DNA from: JABMOV01 sp964344305
Lineage (GTDB): Bacteria; Fidelibacterota; Marinisomatia; Marinisomatales; JABMOV01
Length of the DNA stretch: 64,000 nucleotides
Reading direction: 5' to 3'
NCBI GenBank assembly: GCA_964344305.1
Contig: CAYFMT010000011.1
Span: forward strand, 16,384 to 80,383
A model generated the notes under the pieces. The model ran no database searches. It was given only the letters and a program-made list of their open reading frames with translations, and was not told the DNA's origin. Position numbers and translations under genes: made by a program. Numbering within the stretch: position 1 is the first letter of the stretch; every line of letters starts with the position of its first letter. This document shows, piece by piece, positions 33,698-43,187 of the stretch.

Positions 33698-35382
33698 ACT
33701 CTACCTCTTGGTAATGTTATTGTAAATGTTGATCCCTTATCAGGAACACTATCAATTGTAATTGATCCACCATGATCTGCAACGATCTTTTGTGTAATTG
33801 ATAATCCAACACCCGTTCCCATATCTTTTGTTGTATAGTAAAGATCAAAAACACGATCCAGAGATTCCTTATCAATACCTGTACCTTCATCTGATACAGA
33901 GATAAGAATCTCATTTTCCTTGTCATCAACATTTAATTGAATTTTACCCCCCTGCGTGCTTGCTTCTATTGCATTTTTAACAATATTCATCAACGCCTGC
34001 TTCATATAATTAGGGTCCGCATGGATGGATATAGATTCATTACCGCCTCTTTCGAAATGCAAACCTTTTTCAATCGCAATACCTTCTAATATCGAAATCA
34101 CTTCTGTTACAATTCTTTGAATATCAATGGTTGACATCTCCAATGGTGTTGGACGCGCATAGCTTAAAAAGTCCTCAAGTGTTTGATCGATCCTCTGAAT
34201 CTCTTCTATTACGGATCTTGATAATTCATACCTCGAAAGATTTGTCCCGTCTTTTTTGAGATTTCGGTTGAGACGCTGTACCTGAATCCCAATCGCATTT
34301 AATGGGTTTCTGATCTCATGAGCAATGCCTGCGGCAAGTTTTCCCATGGCGACCTGTTTTTCCTGTACGTGCAACACCCTGTGCAATTCTTCCACTTCCC
34401 CTTCTATCCGTATTTTTTCCTGCTTCAGCAACGCAACATTCTGTCGTGAAATAAAAAAGAAGAATAACAGGAAAACAGCTATGGTAAAAAGTGTACTACG
34501 GATAATGATCTGTGACATAACTTTTGATTTTAACTCATTGTAATGGTCTGTCGAAAATCCGGTATATAGATTGATAGATACATCTGAGAGTTGTAGAACA
34601 TTCATAATCTCGATATATGTTTCATTATTGCGTATAACCAGGAACGCATTTTCATGAAATGCTTCAATAATTTCTTTTTCTTCAGAAACGCTCAACAATG
34701 ATTTTGAATACAATTGATCATTTCCATCCTCTGGCGCAAGCAATATGTAGGATATCCCTTCTACATTCAGCATCTCATTTAAGGTACTATTCAAACTTGT
34801 GCTGATTTTGAACTGTTTTTCTGCTTCTATCGACAAATGACATGCAATAACCCCACCTAATGATCGTCGAATTGACACCACAAAACGATATTCATTTTCT
34901 ATATAATTATCTCTCCAGGGATTTTGTCCGGTTCCAAAAATCAGAGTATCCACTTCTCCATTAAAAATGGGTTCCAGTCTCCGCACAAATCCATATCTTC
35001 TACCTCTTCCGCGATTATTTCGACTATTATCCTGTGTGCTAAATACTGTTTCAGCTTTTTCATTGAAAATGGTGGCCTGGAAAATTGAACTTTTCCTTGC
35101 CAGTTCTAACAACCTATCCTCGGTCAAAATTCCTTCTAAATCCAATTGATTGATGATGTTCAAAAAATCAAAGGCTCGCTGAGTATATACCTTTTTAATC
35201 TCTTCAGAAAATCTTAATTGCTGTTGTCCACTATTGCGAATGACCGTTCCGGTGGCATGTGCCTGATCCCTTAGCAAATGTAATAATTCACTTTTCTGCG
35301 TATTGTAGTCGAATACTCCATTGATAATAATGAGTAACAACAATATGACATAAAGAACGAGATATCCAATTTTGCGTGCCAT
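33694..35382 (-). CDS. Membrane sensor histidine kinase paired with the NtrC-type regulator
   Basis: 562 aa: TM1 (~5-23), a ~260-residue periplasmic sensor region, TM2 (~290-312), a short linker, HisKA 'GIAHEIRNPLNAIGIQV' and HATPase_c ('MNIVKNAIEAS', 'SDEGTGID', 'GTGVGLSITQKIVADHGG'). Layout resembles ZraS/AtoS-like NtrB-type kinases. The periplasmic domain has an Arg/Gly/Asn patch ('NSRNNRGRGRRYGFV', ~120-135) and no obvious Cys/His metal site. It overlaps the regulator gene by 4 bp. The signal is not known; envelope or metal stress is inferred from the target genes. Confidence 0.92.
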   Translation of the reverse strand: MARKIGYLVLYVILLLLIIINGVFDYNTQKSELLHLLRDQAHATGTVIRNSGQQQLRFSEEIKKVYTQRAFDFLNIINQLDLEGILTEDRLLELARKSSIFQATIFNEKAETVFSTQDNSRNNRGRGRRYGFVRRLEPIFNGEVDTLIFGTGQNPWRDNYIENEYRFVVSIRRSLGGVIACHLSIEAEKQFKISTSLNSTLNEMLNVEGISYILLAPEDGNDQLYSKSLLSVSEEKEIIEAFHENAFLVIRNNETYIEIMNVLQLSDVSINLYTGFSTDHYNELKSKVMSQIIIRSTLFTIAVFLLFFFFISRQNVALLKQEKIRIEGEVEELHRVLHVQEKQVAMGKLAAGIAHEIRNPLNAIGIQVQRLNRNLKKDGTNLSRYELSRSVIEEIQRIDQTLEDFLSYARPTPLEMSTIDIQRIVTEVISILEGIAIEKGLHFERGGNESISIHADPNYMKQALMNIVKNAIEASTQGGKIQLNVDDKENEILISVSDEGTGIDKESLDRVFDLYYTTKDMGTGVGLSITQKIVADHGGSITIDSVPDKGSTFTITLPRGRV

Positions 35383-35464
35383 TTTTCTGGATCTTATCTT
35401 AGTTGTGAGTAAAAATTATTTAATGATAATTTTAGTAAAGTGACATTGCAATTTATCATATGTA

Positions 35465-36871
35465 TCACCATAATCGTGACATGATAAACAGGACGATGAT
35501 TGACATAATGAATATCTTCCACCCCGCCTTCATGTAGTCTGCCGGTTTCACCAATCCGCTGGAATGAATGATCATACAGGTAGGAGATGCAACAACTGTC
35601 AGGTAGGCAAAAGCCGATGCAATGGCAGTGGAAAATCCAATGAGGATTGGATCTCCACCCATATTCAAGACTATGGGGCCTATAACTGCAATGGTGGCTG
35701 CATTGCTCAAAAGATTTGTTAGAGTACCAGTCAACACGACAGAAATCATCCAACGCAAAATATCGACATTGTCAGTCAACCCCTTCAGAAGATCAATGGC
35801 ATGGGTAGCCACCCACAACGCCGCACCCGTATTCTTCATTTGCAGTCCAATGGAAACAGCAGCCCCAAAAAGCAGGATAACTCCCCAGTTTGTGTTGCGA
35901 TTAATCTGATCCCATTCAATCAAACCAAATACCAGGTAAGCTACTACGCCCATGATAGCAACAATACCAAGCCCAAAGATGGGACTGAGGAATACCCACC
36001 CAAGAAAGACAAGAATAAAGATGAATATGGCTGAAATCTCTTTCCGTGTCATTGGGCCCTGTTTTGCCACTTGAACCGTCAACTTCCGAACTGCAGTATC
36101 GAGGATTTTATGGTTGGGTCGAAACGTAAACCAAAGGATCAAAACCGCCAGGGGAATCTCCACAAGAAGCACAGGATACGCGTGCATCATCCAGTCAATA
36201 TAGGAAATATTCCCAACCCCGAATTCCTTCCAGTAATCGATCATGATGACGTTTCGTCCACCGCCAGATGGGGTTCCAATGGATCCCATGGCGCTACCAT
36301 AGGCAATGGAGAAAAGAATCAGGGGAGCGAGATTTCCGGCTTTTTTGGGGTCAGGAAATGTCCCGCGGATTAATGTAAGCCCTACCGGCATCATCATAGC
36401 TGTCACTGTGTGTTCACCAATGAAGGACGAGAGAAACGAGGATATAGCCACGAATCCAAGAACGATTTTCCACGTTTTATTTCCTGTGACCTTGATAATC
36501 CCCAGCGCCAGCCGTGTATCCAATCCCTGGGAAACAATGGCCACTGCCAGCATGAGTGAACCGATGATAAAAAATGTCGCATCACTTGTAAAGGAAGATG
36601 CCACATCATTGGGAGTATCGATACCAAGTACGACCTGAAGGATGAGAATGAGCATGGCAACAGCAGGCAATGGGATGGGTTCAAAAACAATTAGAAAAAT
36701 GGAAGAAACAACAATGATGAGAGTACGATATCCTTCCAGGGAAATATCCCCTGGAGTGGGAAGAAAATACATGACCGTTCCAATAATAATGGCAACCAGA
36801 AGCCATCGTTTCTGCGTTAGCCAAAATAGGATGTCTGTGATAAAGTTGATGGATTCCCCGCTATTTAACAA
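35465..36871 (-). CDS. DASS/SLC13-family sodium-coupled anion transporter
   Basis: ~468 aa with about 12 membrane helices. DASS features: 'SSFTSDATFFIIGSLMLAVAIVSQGLDTRLAL', 'LSSFIGEHTVTAMMMPVGL', 'ILFGAAVSIGLQMKNTGAALWVA' and 'LTGTLTNLLSNAATIAVIGPI' (substrate SNT-like loops). Probably imports dicarboxylates, phosphate or sulfate. The start is uncertain: the ATG at 36937 overlaps the upstream gene by 77 bp, a TTG at 36871 overlaps it by 11 bp, and an ATC at 36850 has GGGGA in front. I use the TTG. Confidence 0.85.
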   Translation of the reverse strand: MLNSGESINFITDILFWLTQKRWLLVAIIIGTVMYFLPTPGDISLEGYRTLIIVVSSIFLIVFEPIPLPAVAMLILILQVVLGIDTPNDVASSFTSDATFFIIGSLMLAVAIVSQGLDTRLALGIIKVTGNKTWKIVLGFVAISSFLSSFIGEHTVTAMMMPVGLTLIRGTFPDPKKAGNLAPLILFSIAYGSAMGSIGTPSGGGRNVIMIDYWKEFGVGNISYIDWMMHAYPVLLVEIPLAVLILWFTFRPNHKILDTAVRKLTVQVAKQGPMTRKEISAIFIFILVFLGWVFLSPIFGLGIVAIMGVVAYLVFGLIEWDQINRNTNWGVILLFGAAVSIGLQMKNTGAALWVATHAIDLLKGLTDNVDILRWMISVVLTGTLTNLLSNAATIAVIGPIVLNMGGDPILIGFSTAIASAFAYLTVVASPTCMIIHSSGLVKPADYMKAGWKIFIMSIIVLFIMSRLW

Positions 36872-37745
36872 TGAGAATTGGACAAGTACATCCCTCCAGG
36901 ACACGTGCGGGTTTATTGCCCTTGAAAAAAGCCACAATGGGGTTTTTCTCTGACATACCCATGATAATAATATGATCGTCCCCTGCCATTTCCTTTATAA
37001 CCCTGTCAGCCTGCCCAACCTTGAAATAAACGCTTCCCTTGTGTCCAGTGCGATTTAGAAATGACTCCGCCCATCGTACAGCAGTTTTATACCCCTCACC
37101 AAAAGCCTCTTTCTTCGATACGCAAAGAATATCTATGGGAATTTCAAGGGCATCCGCCACCCTTACAGAATATTTCACAGCACGCTTTGTTCGACGGGAA
37201 TCATTGACAGGAAGAAGAATTCGGTAGTCTTTTTGTATATCAAACTGATTTACGACAAAGATGGTGCTGTCAATGAATTGGATCAATTCATAAGCCATAC
37301 GACGCTGTTGACTTCCACCAATAATGGTTACATCAGCATCATTTCGTCTGACTTCTTTTCGCAGTTCTGAAATAATTTCTCCATGACGAAGGATCAGTTT
37401 CACTTCGCTGCAAACGGTTCCTGCAAGAATCAGCTTGTATCGTGATCCACCGGTTGAAATCAATCTATTTTTCCGAAAACCTGTTTCTATGGAAGTCGGA
37501 GTGATATAATTGTTATCTGCAAGGAAATTGTAAGCCCATTCCAACACCTCAACTCCGGGGCGTTCCAGGTCCCATTTTTCAAGGTTTTCCTGGGCAAGTT
37601 GAACGCTATGGGATGAAAGACTGCGAATTTGCTCTCCCACATAGACGATGGTGACTTCCGCACCGGTTTTTTTTGCGATTTGCATCCCGGCTCTTAACGT
37701 GGGTTCAGAATACTCAATACTACCGACTGCAATAATGTATCTCAT
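36861..37745 (-). CDS. Universal stress protein, tandem UspA domains
   Basis: 294 aa with two UspA-like halves. N-terminal 'MRYIIAVGSIEYSEPTLRAGMQIAKKTGAEVTIVYV', central 'DADVTIIGGSQQRRMAYELIQFIDSTIFVVN', C-terminal 'DYRILLPVNDSRRTKRAVKYSVRVADALEIPIDILCV' and 'DHIIIMGMSEKNPIVAFFKGNKPARVLEGCTCPILIV'. The ATP-binding GxxGx9GS motif is degenerate in both halves. It precedes and overlaps the DASS transporter gene; Usp-transporter pairings often imply regulation of the carrier, which is inference here. Confidence 0.85.
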   Translation of the reverse strand: MRYIIAVGSIEYSEPTLRAGMQIAKKTGAEVTIVYVGEQIRSLSSHSVQLAQENLEKWDLERPGVEVLEWAYNFLADNNYITPTSIETGFRKNRLISTGGSRYKLILAGTVCSEVKLILRHGEIISELRKEVRRNDADVTIIGGSQQRRMAYELIQFIDSTIFVVNQFDIQKDYRILLPVNDSRRTKRAVKYSVRVADALEIPIDILCVSKKEAFGEGYKTAVRWAESFLNRTGHKGSVYFKVGQADRVIKEMAGDDHIIIMGMSEKNPIVAFFKGNKPARVLEGCTCPILIVK

Positions 37746-37798
37746 AAGTTCTCACTCAATCCTGAATCATCCATTGTTAAATATAGTAAATATGTAGA

Positions 37799-38470
37799 TC
37801 AGGTTTCAGTCTTTCCCATTACTGATTTATGGAACAACTTATAAATGGAAAGACCTTCATCTATAAATGACTGAATCATGTCTGGCTTTATTCGTTTTCC
37901 AGATCGATAGAAAACCAATGTGTCCCCTGCACCCTCCGTACTTACCTTTCCAATGGATACATAGTGATCCATGATGGTCTGGGTAAACAGGTTTTTAATC
38001 TTGTCAACTTCTTTGCCACGGAGAAGAAACTGTTTTGAAAATTCAGGATGGGACTCTATTTCAATATCCTGATACCCAAAAGCCTTTCCTATTCTATGAA
38101 AAATATGCTCGGGGCGAAGGGAAAATGCCGATACATGAATTTCTGGAGAAACAATATAAAATACCGATTGTCGATGAGTATGGGAATCCTTTCCCGCACC
38201 CGTAGTGTATTCATAGCCAAACAATCCCAATTCTAATCCCTGGGATGATCCAAAAATATGGTTCTTGATCTTTTTTGAATGTCCCTGCGAAAACAGGTGG
38301 AAGGATTGAAATCTATCCAGGTGAGATTTGTCTCCTTTTTTCAGGTAATTGAATCCCATTTCTTCAGCAATGGATGCCAGTGCTTCAGAGCGTTTGTTTT
38401 CTAGAACAACCATCCAAACTACGAAACAGCCAATGGCAACAATTCCCAGAACGATCCATGCTATGGTCAT
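37799..38470 (-). CDS. Single-pass membrane protein, unknown family
   Basis: Start taken at ATG 38470 (AAGGAG about 11 nt upstream), one base after the previous stop; an in-frame GTG at 38482 is the alternative. 223 aa: one N-terminal membrane helix (~3-21, 'AWIVLGIVAIGCFVVWMVVL') and a cytoplasmic domain of alpha/beta type ('ASIAEEMGFNYLKKGD', 'FGYEYTTGAGKDSHTHRQSVFYIVSPE', 'DTLVFYRSGKRIKPDMIQSFIDEGLSIYKLF'). Similar single-helix proteins are common and unassigned. Probably co-expressed with the NAD(P)-binding protein gene. Confidence 0.7.
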   Translation of the reverse strand: MTIAWIVLGIVAIGCFVVWMVVLENKRSEALASIAEEMGFNYLKKGDKSHLDRFQSFHLFSQGHSKKIKNHIFGSSQGLELGLFGYEYTTGAGKDSHTHRQSVFYIVSPEIHVSAFSLRPEHIFHRIGKAFGYQDIEIESHPEFSKQFLLRGKEVDKIKNLFTQTIMDHYVSIGKVSTEGAGDTLVFYRSGKRIKPDMIQSFIDEGLSIYKLFHKSVMGKTET

Positions 38471-38471
38471 G

Positions 38472-39389
38472 TTAAGTAACACTCCTTTCTTTCTGATTTA
38501 GGTAGGTTAACTCATCCCTTGAAAAAGATCGTTTACCAACAAAACTGTTTTCTTCTTCAATGATATTATCAGACATGAGCATTTTTATCTGGTCCACCGA
38601 AATGGGGAACCGTGGATATGATTCCAGCAGTTTTATCCCCCAGGTGATTGCCCAGATTGGAACAGGAATGATCCATTTATTACGTCCTACCGATTCAGCC
38701 ACCACCATAATTAATTCTTTCCATGTCAAAACCTGATCGCCACCGATAACCATTGTTTTCTTATGCCATTCCGATTTGAAGATTTGATGAATAACTGTCG
38801 TGACAAGTTCTTCAACATGGACCGGTTGAAATCTCATCTTCCCTGCATCCAGGATAGCTAATCCTATGAAAAACATGGGCGCCGGGATCCATGGCTTCAC
38901 AATCTGCCTGTGCAATTGTGTGCCGATTTCCATTTTCCCTTGTGGATCACCAAACACCATGGATGGCCGAACAATAGTCCAGTCCAATTCCGAAGATTTC
39001 AAATGCTTTTCACCTTCAATCTTGGTTCTCTGGTATTCGGTTTTTTTCGAATCAATCCCATTTGCAGATATGAGAATGAATCGGGGTATTTTCATGGATG
39101 TTGCCACAGAAACACAGTCCTTTATACCCTGCACATGCGCCTGATGAAATGTCAGGCTTTTCCCCGGAATCTCACGAAGAATACCAATACAATACACAAC
39201 AGCATGACACGATTCCATGACCTTTTCAATCACGGTACGATCTGAAACAGTTCCCTCAATCCACTCAACACTGTCATGAAAGTCTTGTTTAACTCTTGAT
39301 AATGACTTGACAGAATATCCCGCCTCAAGCGAGAGAGAGACTACATATTGACCAATAAAACCTGTCCCACCAAAAACCGCGATTTTCAA
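38472..39389 (-). CDS. NAD(P)-binding Rossmann protein (NDUFA9-like atypical SDR)
   Basis: 305 aa beginning 'MKIAVFGGTGFIGQYVVSLSLEAGY' (GGxGxxG dinucleotide site), with 'AVVYCIGILRE', 'FILISANGID', 'TKIEGEKHLKSSELDWTIVRPSMVFGD' and 'PVHVEELVTTVI'. This matches the complex I NDUFA9/YwnB-like atypical SDR group, in which the catalytic Tyr-Lys is usually lost; here the YxxxK-like segment is YQRTK, so activity is possible. Role unknown. Confidence 0.83.
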   Translation of the reverse strand: MKIAVFGGTGFIGQYVVSLSLEAGYSVKSLSRVKQDFHDSVEWIEGTVSDRTVIEKVMESCHAVVYCIGILREIPGKSLTFHQAHVQGIKDCVSVATSMKIPRFILISANGIDSKKTEYQRTKIEGEKHLKSSELDWTIVRPSMVFGDPQGKMEIGTQLHRQIVKPWIPAPMFFIGLAILDAGKMRFQPVHVEELVTTVIHQIFKSEWHKKTMVIGGDQVLTWKELIMVVAESVGRNKWIIPVPIWAITWGIKLLESYPRFPISVDQIKMLMSDNIIEEENSFVGKRSFSRDELTYLNQKERSVT

Positions 39390-39401
39390 TGTAGATGAGC
39401 C

Positions 39402-41744
39402 TTACTCAATGATTATCTCATCCACAAACATGAACGCATTGGACCCTGCTCCTTTATGCCATTCCGGACATACTCCAATGGATTTCCCTGTGAGTTTTAC
39501 ATACCTGGCTTTTATTGGAGGTCCTTCATACGCATAGGTCAATATTTCTTTATTCTCTGTGTCTTCCGTTAGTGTGTTCACACTATGAAAAATTTCTGTG
39601 AAATTCTTTCCAGTCTCAGAAACAGAAATGGTGACCGATTCTGGTTGAAATATCCATGAACTGATGGTGGAATAAAAGCGAGTTGATATTATAGATAAGG
39701 GCTCAACGGATCCCAAATCAACGGTGATGTCCACATCCGTCCCAAGAAATCCCTGCCATCGTTCATCTCGAAAATATTCCGTTCCCAAAACTCCATTATT
39801 CAGGTTCTTTTTTCCTGCAGCTCTGTATCCATCATGATAGGGTGTTCCATAAACGATCTTTTTTCCAATCCCCTTATGAATGGCTACCTTATCCCTGGTT
39901 ATATAAGGAACTAGATCATTCTCATGTACAAGGCACGCCTTGATTTCTGTTGACCGGGTCAGAATTATAGGCCCTATATAGTTCTTGGAATCCATGGTTG
40001 GCTCTGAACCATCAAGTGTGTATTTAATGATGGGGTTAAACTGATCAGATACAAGATGCACAATCATGGAGTTTGATTTTTTATCAAACGATGGCTGCAC
40101 ACCAATATCATAGGATCCAAGGGAATAAGAAATATCCCTCAGGGTGAATCGCCTTAATAATCCCTGGAGTCGTTCATTGAAGGCAGTCCAATCCCTGTGG
40201 CTTTTAGGAGACCAGACCACCTCAGCAAGAGCTGACATACGGGGTAGTGCCATGTATTGGACGTGCTGAATGGTATGCATGTATTCTGTCCAAACATTTC
40301 CCTGTGCACCAAGAATATGCTTTCGCTCATGCTTCTTCAATTCAGCAGGGATAGGTTCATACTGGTATACTTTCCGTAAAGGAGTATAATTCCCGATGGC
40401 CAGTGGTTCGTTATCCGGATTGGCCTGGTAGTAATCAAAATAGCAGTGTGATGTGGGGGACATGATGGCATCCTGCCCGGCCCTGGCCGCATGGATTCCA
40501 CCCACCTCACCTCGCCAGGACATCACTGTGGCATTTGGAGACAATCCACCTTCAAGGATTTCATCCCACCCAATGAGCTTTTTACCGTTGGTATTTAGGA
40601 ATCGTTCAATGCGTCGGGTGAAATAGCTTTGCAGTTCCGCTTCATCCTCTAAACCTTCTTCTTCAATTCGTTTCTGGCATTTTGGACAGATTTCCCATTC
40701 CTGTTTAAATGCTTCATCACCGCCTATATGGATGTATTCATAAGGGAACAACTCCATGACTTCAAAAAGAACATCTTCAAGGAAATCGAATACGTCATCA
40801 TTTCCTGCACAATAGATTGTGGTGATGGGCCAGACGGAACCTGGTGGAACTGGAATGGAATCCCCCTGACAGGATAATTCTGGATAAGCCGCAATAGCAC
40901 TCATGACATGAGCCGGCATTTCAATCTCCGGAAGCACATTGATGTGGCGTTCAGCTGCATATCGGACAATATCACGTACGTCATCTTTTGTATAAAAACC
41001 ACCATAGGTAGTTGGCTCCTTCGGTTCCGGTTTTTTTATGTTTCGCCACTCCGGTTCCTCACTCCTTTCAACTCTCCAGGCACCTATATCTGTTAATCGA
41101 GGATACTTCTCTATCTCCAATCTCCATCCCTGGTCATCTATTAAATGCCAGTGAAACGTATTCATCTTGTGCATGGCCAGCAGGTCGATATAGGATTTCA
41201 CATCCTCAACCGAGAAGAAATGTCGACTCACATCCAAATGCATTCCCCTCCAGCCAAATCTTGGTGTGTCAGCGATGGTTAATGCACTCAGCTGAATGGG
41301 GAAATTGAGATCGCCGGATTCTGATTCCAGTTCCTCGGGAAGCAACTGCCTGAGAGACTGTAATGCGTAATAAAATCCGACCTCATGATTTGCCATGATG
41401 TCAATGCCCTTAGTGGATATTTCCAACGCGTACCCTTCTTCACCCAGGTTTTGATTTTTCACTTTGTGGAATCGGATATCAGCAGAATTATCCTGTTTTT
41501 CAATCCAGGTGAGACTAAAACCATTGGTAGTGGTGAATATGCGATGTAATGCATTTACGATGGATTCCATACCGTCCTTATCAGGGAGTGACAATTGAAT
41601 ATCACGTGACAGGGAAAAAGTCCCTTCCTGGTAAGCCACATGTGAGGGCGCTGGTATGATTCCTGCTCGAGTAATGTCTTCCATATTTTGCTTACACCCA
41701 GTAATCAGGAGAATCGAAGTAATAAGAATTGATTTTTTCATCAT
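39402..41744 (-). CDS. Beta-N-acetylhexosaminidase (GH20) lipoprotein
   Basis: 780 aa with lipobox 'ILLITGCKQ' (Cys16). Domain order: GH20 N-terminal domain (~25-150), catalytic barrel ('GWRGMHLDVSRHFFSVEDVKSYIDLLAMHKMNTFHWHLIDDQGWRLEI', catalytic pair Asp-Glu in 'HIGGDEAFKQEW', 'LIGWDEILEGG', 'LGAQGNVWTEYM'), a chitobiase C-terminal-like segment (~580-640) and an F5/8 type C-like domain to the end ('SWIFQPESVTISVSETGKNFTE'). It removes terminal GlcNAc/GalNAc from chitobiose or glycans at the cell surface. Confidence 0.94.
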   Translation of the reverse strand: MMKKSILITSILLITGCKQNMEDITRAGIIPAPSHVAYQEGTFSLSRDIQLSLPDKDGMESIVNALHRIFTTTNGFSLTWIEKQDNSADIRFHKVKNQNLGEEGYALEISTKGIDIMANHEVGFYYALQSLRQLLPEELESESGDLNFPIQLSALTIADTPRFGWRGMHLDVSRHFFSVEDVKSYIDLLAMHKMNTFHWHLIDDQGWRLEIEKYPRLTDIGAWRVERSEEPEWRNIKKPEPKEPTTYGGFYTKDDVRDIVRYAAERHINVLPEIEMPAHVMSAIAAYPELSCQGDSIPVPPGSVWPITTIYCAGNDDVFDFLEDVLFEVMELFPYEYIHIGGDEAFKQEWEICPKCQKRIEEEGLEDEAELQSYFTRRIERFLNTNGKKLIGWDEILEGGLSPNATVMSWRGEVGGIHAARAGQDAIMSPTSHCYFDYYQANPDNEPLAIGNYTPLRKVYQYEPIPAELKKHERKHILGAQGNVWTEYMHTIQHVQYMALPRMSALAEVVWSPKSHRDWTAFNERLQGLLRRFTLRDISYSLGSYDIGVQPSFDKKSNSMIVHLVSDQFNPIIKYTLDGSEPTMDSKNYIGPIILTRSTEIKACLVHENDLVPYITRDKVAIHKGIGKKIVYGTPYHDGYRAAGKKNLNNGVLGTEYFRDERWQGFLGTDVDITVDLGSVEPLSIISTRFYSTISSWIFQPESVTISVSETGKNFTEIFHSVNTLTEDTENKEILTYAYEGPPIKARYVKLTGKSIGVCPEWHKGAGSNAFMFVDEIIIE

Positions 41745-41747
41745 ACA

Positions 41748-42452
41748 TCACCATGGGATTTGTTTTCTGTCTCTAAAAAATTGACCTGAGGGACCGCCAT
41801 CTGCCAAAGTGGACAACCAAACCGCTGTATCAGCTCCTTCCTCCACAGGTCGGGTGGCATTGGCACCTCCCATATCTGTTCTTACCCAGCCGGGGCACAT
41901 GGTATTCATCAGAATGTTTGTTCCCTGCAGTTCTGCTGACAGAAAAGCAGTCATGGAATTCAGTGCAGTTTTAGACATTCGATACGCTGGATAACCTGAA
42001 CCCATTTCACTGAATTGACCCATTCCACTGGACAGGTTGACAATGCGTCCATATCGCTGCTTTCTCATGTAAGGAATTGCCAGCTGGCAAAGTCGAAACG
42101 GACCATATACATTGGTTTCCATAGTCACCCTCAATGTCTCTATATCTGATAATAGTGATGACCCTTCCTTATCCAGTAGAATCCCGGCATTGTTTACGAG
42201 AATATCCAGCCTGTTTTCTGTTGAGATTATCTCCTGAATGGCTTTTTCCATGGAGTTGTTAGAGTCCATATCCAATTGAATGGGCTGTATATCCATGTCA
42301 TTGGATCTCAAACTATCTGCAGCTGATTGTCCTTTTCCTGCATCCCGTGATCCCAGATAGACCCTTATACCAAGATGAGCCAGCTGGTTTACAATTTCAA
42401 GTCCGATCCCTCGATTTGCACCTGTCACAAGGGCGACACGTTTTATCTGCAT
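41748..42452 (-). CDS. Short-chain dehydrogenase/reductase
   Basis: 234 aa classical SDR: 'VALVTGANRGIGLEIVNQLA' (TGxxxGIG), 'LDILVNNAGIL' (NNAG), 'IVNLSSGMGQF' (Ser), 'YPAYRMSKTALNSMTAFLS' (YxxxK). Shorter than most and lacking the extended C-terminal region, like carbonyl-reductase-type SDRs. Substrate unknown. It follows the GH20 gene direction and ends 4 bp before its start region. Confidence 0.93.
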   Translation of the reverse strand: MQIKRVALVTGANRGIGLEIVNQLAHLGIRVYLGSRDAGKGQSAADSLRSNDMDIQPIQLDMDSNNSMEKAIQEIISTENRLDILVNNAGILLDKEGSSLLSDIETLRVTMETNVYGPFRLCQLAIPYMRKQRYGRIVNLSSGMGQFSEMGSGYPAYRMSKTALNSMTAFLSAELQGTNILMNTMCPGWVRTDMGGANATRPVEEGADTAVWLSTLADGGPSGQFFRDRKQIPW

Positions 42453-42570
42453 TAACTACCCCATTTATTAACCGGTTAAACTTACATGAGAAACGCTGTA
42501 TGAATCTCTCAGTCAAATTGAAAAATCAGGGTGTAAATTTCCATAACAATTACAAATCAAGGAGGTTCTC

Positions 42571-42939
42571 ATGGGACGAGTCATTCACTTTGAGATCAGT
42601 GCAGATGATGTAGAACGTGCTGTGACATTCTATAAAAAGGTATTTGGCTGGGTAAGCAACAAATGGGATGGACCCATTGATTACTGGCTTACAAGTACGG
42701 GAGATGCAGATATACCGGGGATTAATGGCGGTATTATGCCACGGGATCCCAAATACCCCGGAGTCATCAACACCATCGGTGTTGATTCAGTTGATAAAAC
42801 AGTAGCAGCTATAGAAGCAAATGGTGGAGAGATTCTTGCACCAAAAGCACCTGTTCCAGGTGTTGGGTGGTTTGCTTATTTCAAGGATACGGAAGGGAAT
42901 ATCCAGGGGATCATGGAGGATGATCCGGAAGCAAAGTAA
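42571..42939 (+). CDS. VOC-family (glyoxalase-like) protein
   Basis: 122 aa single-module VOC protein: 'GRVIHFEISADDVERAVTFYKKVFGWVSNKW' at the N-terminus (His-Glu metal site typical), 'DPKYPGVINTIGVDSVDKTVAAIEANGGEIL', and 'GVGWFAYFKDTEGNIQGIMEDDPEA' at the C-terminus. AAGGAGG precedes the ATG by 6 nt. Such proteins bind or act on small molecules; substrate unknown. Confidence 0.9.
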   Translation: MGRVIHFEISADDVERAVTFYKKVFGWVSNKWDGPIDYWLTSTGDADIPGINGGIMPRDPKYPGVINTIGVDSVDKTVAAIEANGGEILAPKAPVPGVGWFAYFKDTEGNIQGIMEDDPEAK

Positions 42940-42950
42940 AGAGAAGGGTT

Positions 42951-43086
42951 AAGTTTTAAGGAAGAAGTTTTAAAGGAAGACTGATGAAGTGACGGCTGTT
43001 GAAAAGGTTTAGAAACTATATTTAGTCGATTGATTCATTCTTTGTAGTTCTCATCCTTGAACCTTTCCACTTGAAACTTAAAACTT
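42951..43086. repeat. Spaced inverted repeat AAGTTTTAAG/CTTAAAACTT
   Basis: Perfect 10-bp arms at 42951-42960 and 43077-43086, embedded in purine-rich (left) and pyrimidine-rich (right) stretches of related sequence. The ~115 bp between has no ORF. This resembles AAGTTTTAAG/CTTGAAACTT-rich intergenic repeats in FCB genomes; copy number elsewhere cannot be judged here. Confidence 0.45.
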
Positions 43087-43187
43087 GATACTTGTTTTCA
43101 CTGTAACTTCAACCCCTTTTTAACAATCAAGGGCGTGGGGATAGGATAGTTTATACCACGCAATGATTTAATCAATTTGGAGAATAA

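Noticed and set aside
35369..35385. TGGCACG-like -24 element at the kinase start codon
   Set aside because: It is the coding start ATGGCACGC, and the -12 dinucleotide is misplaced.
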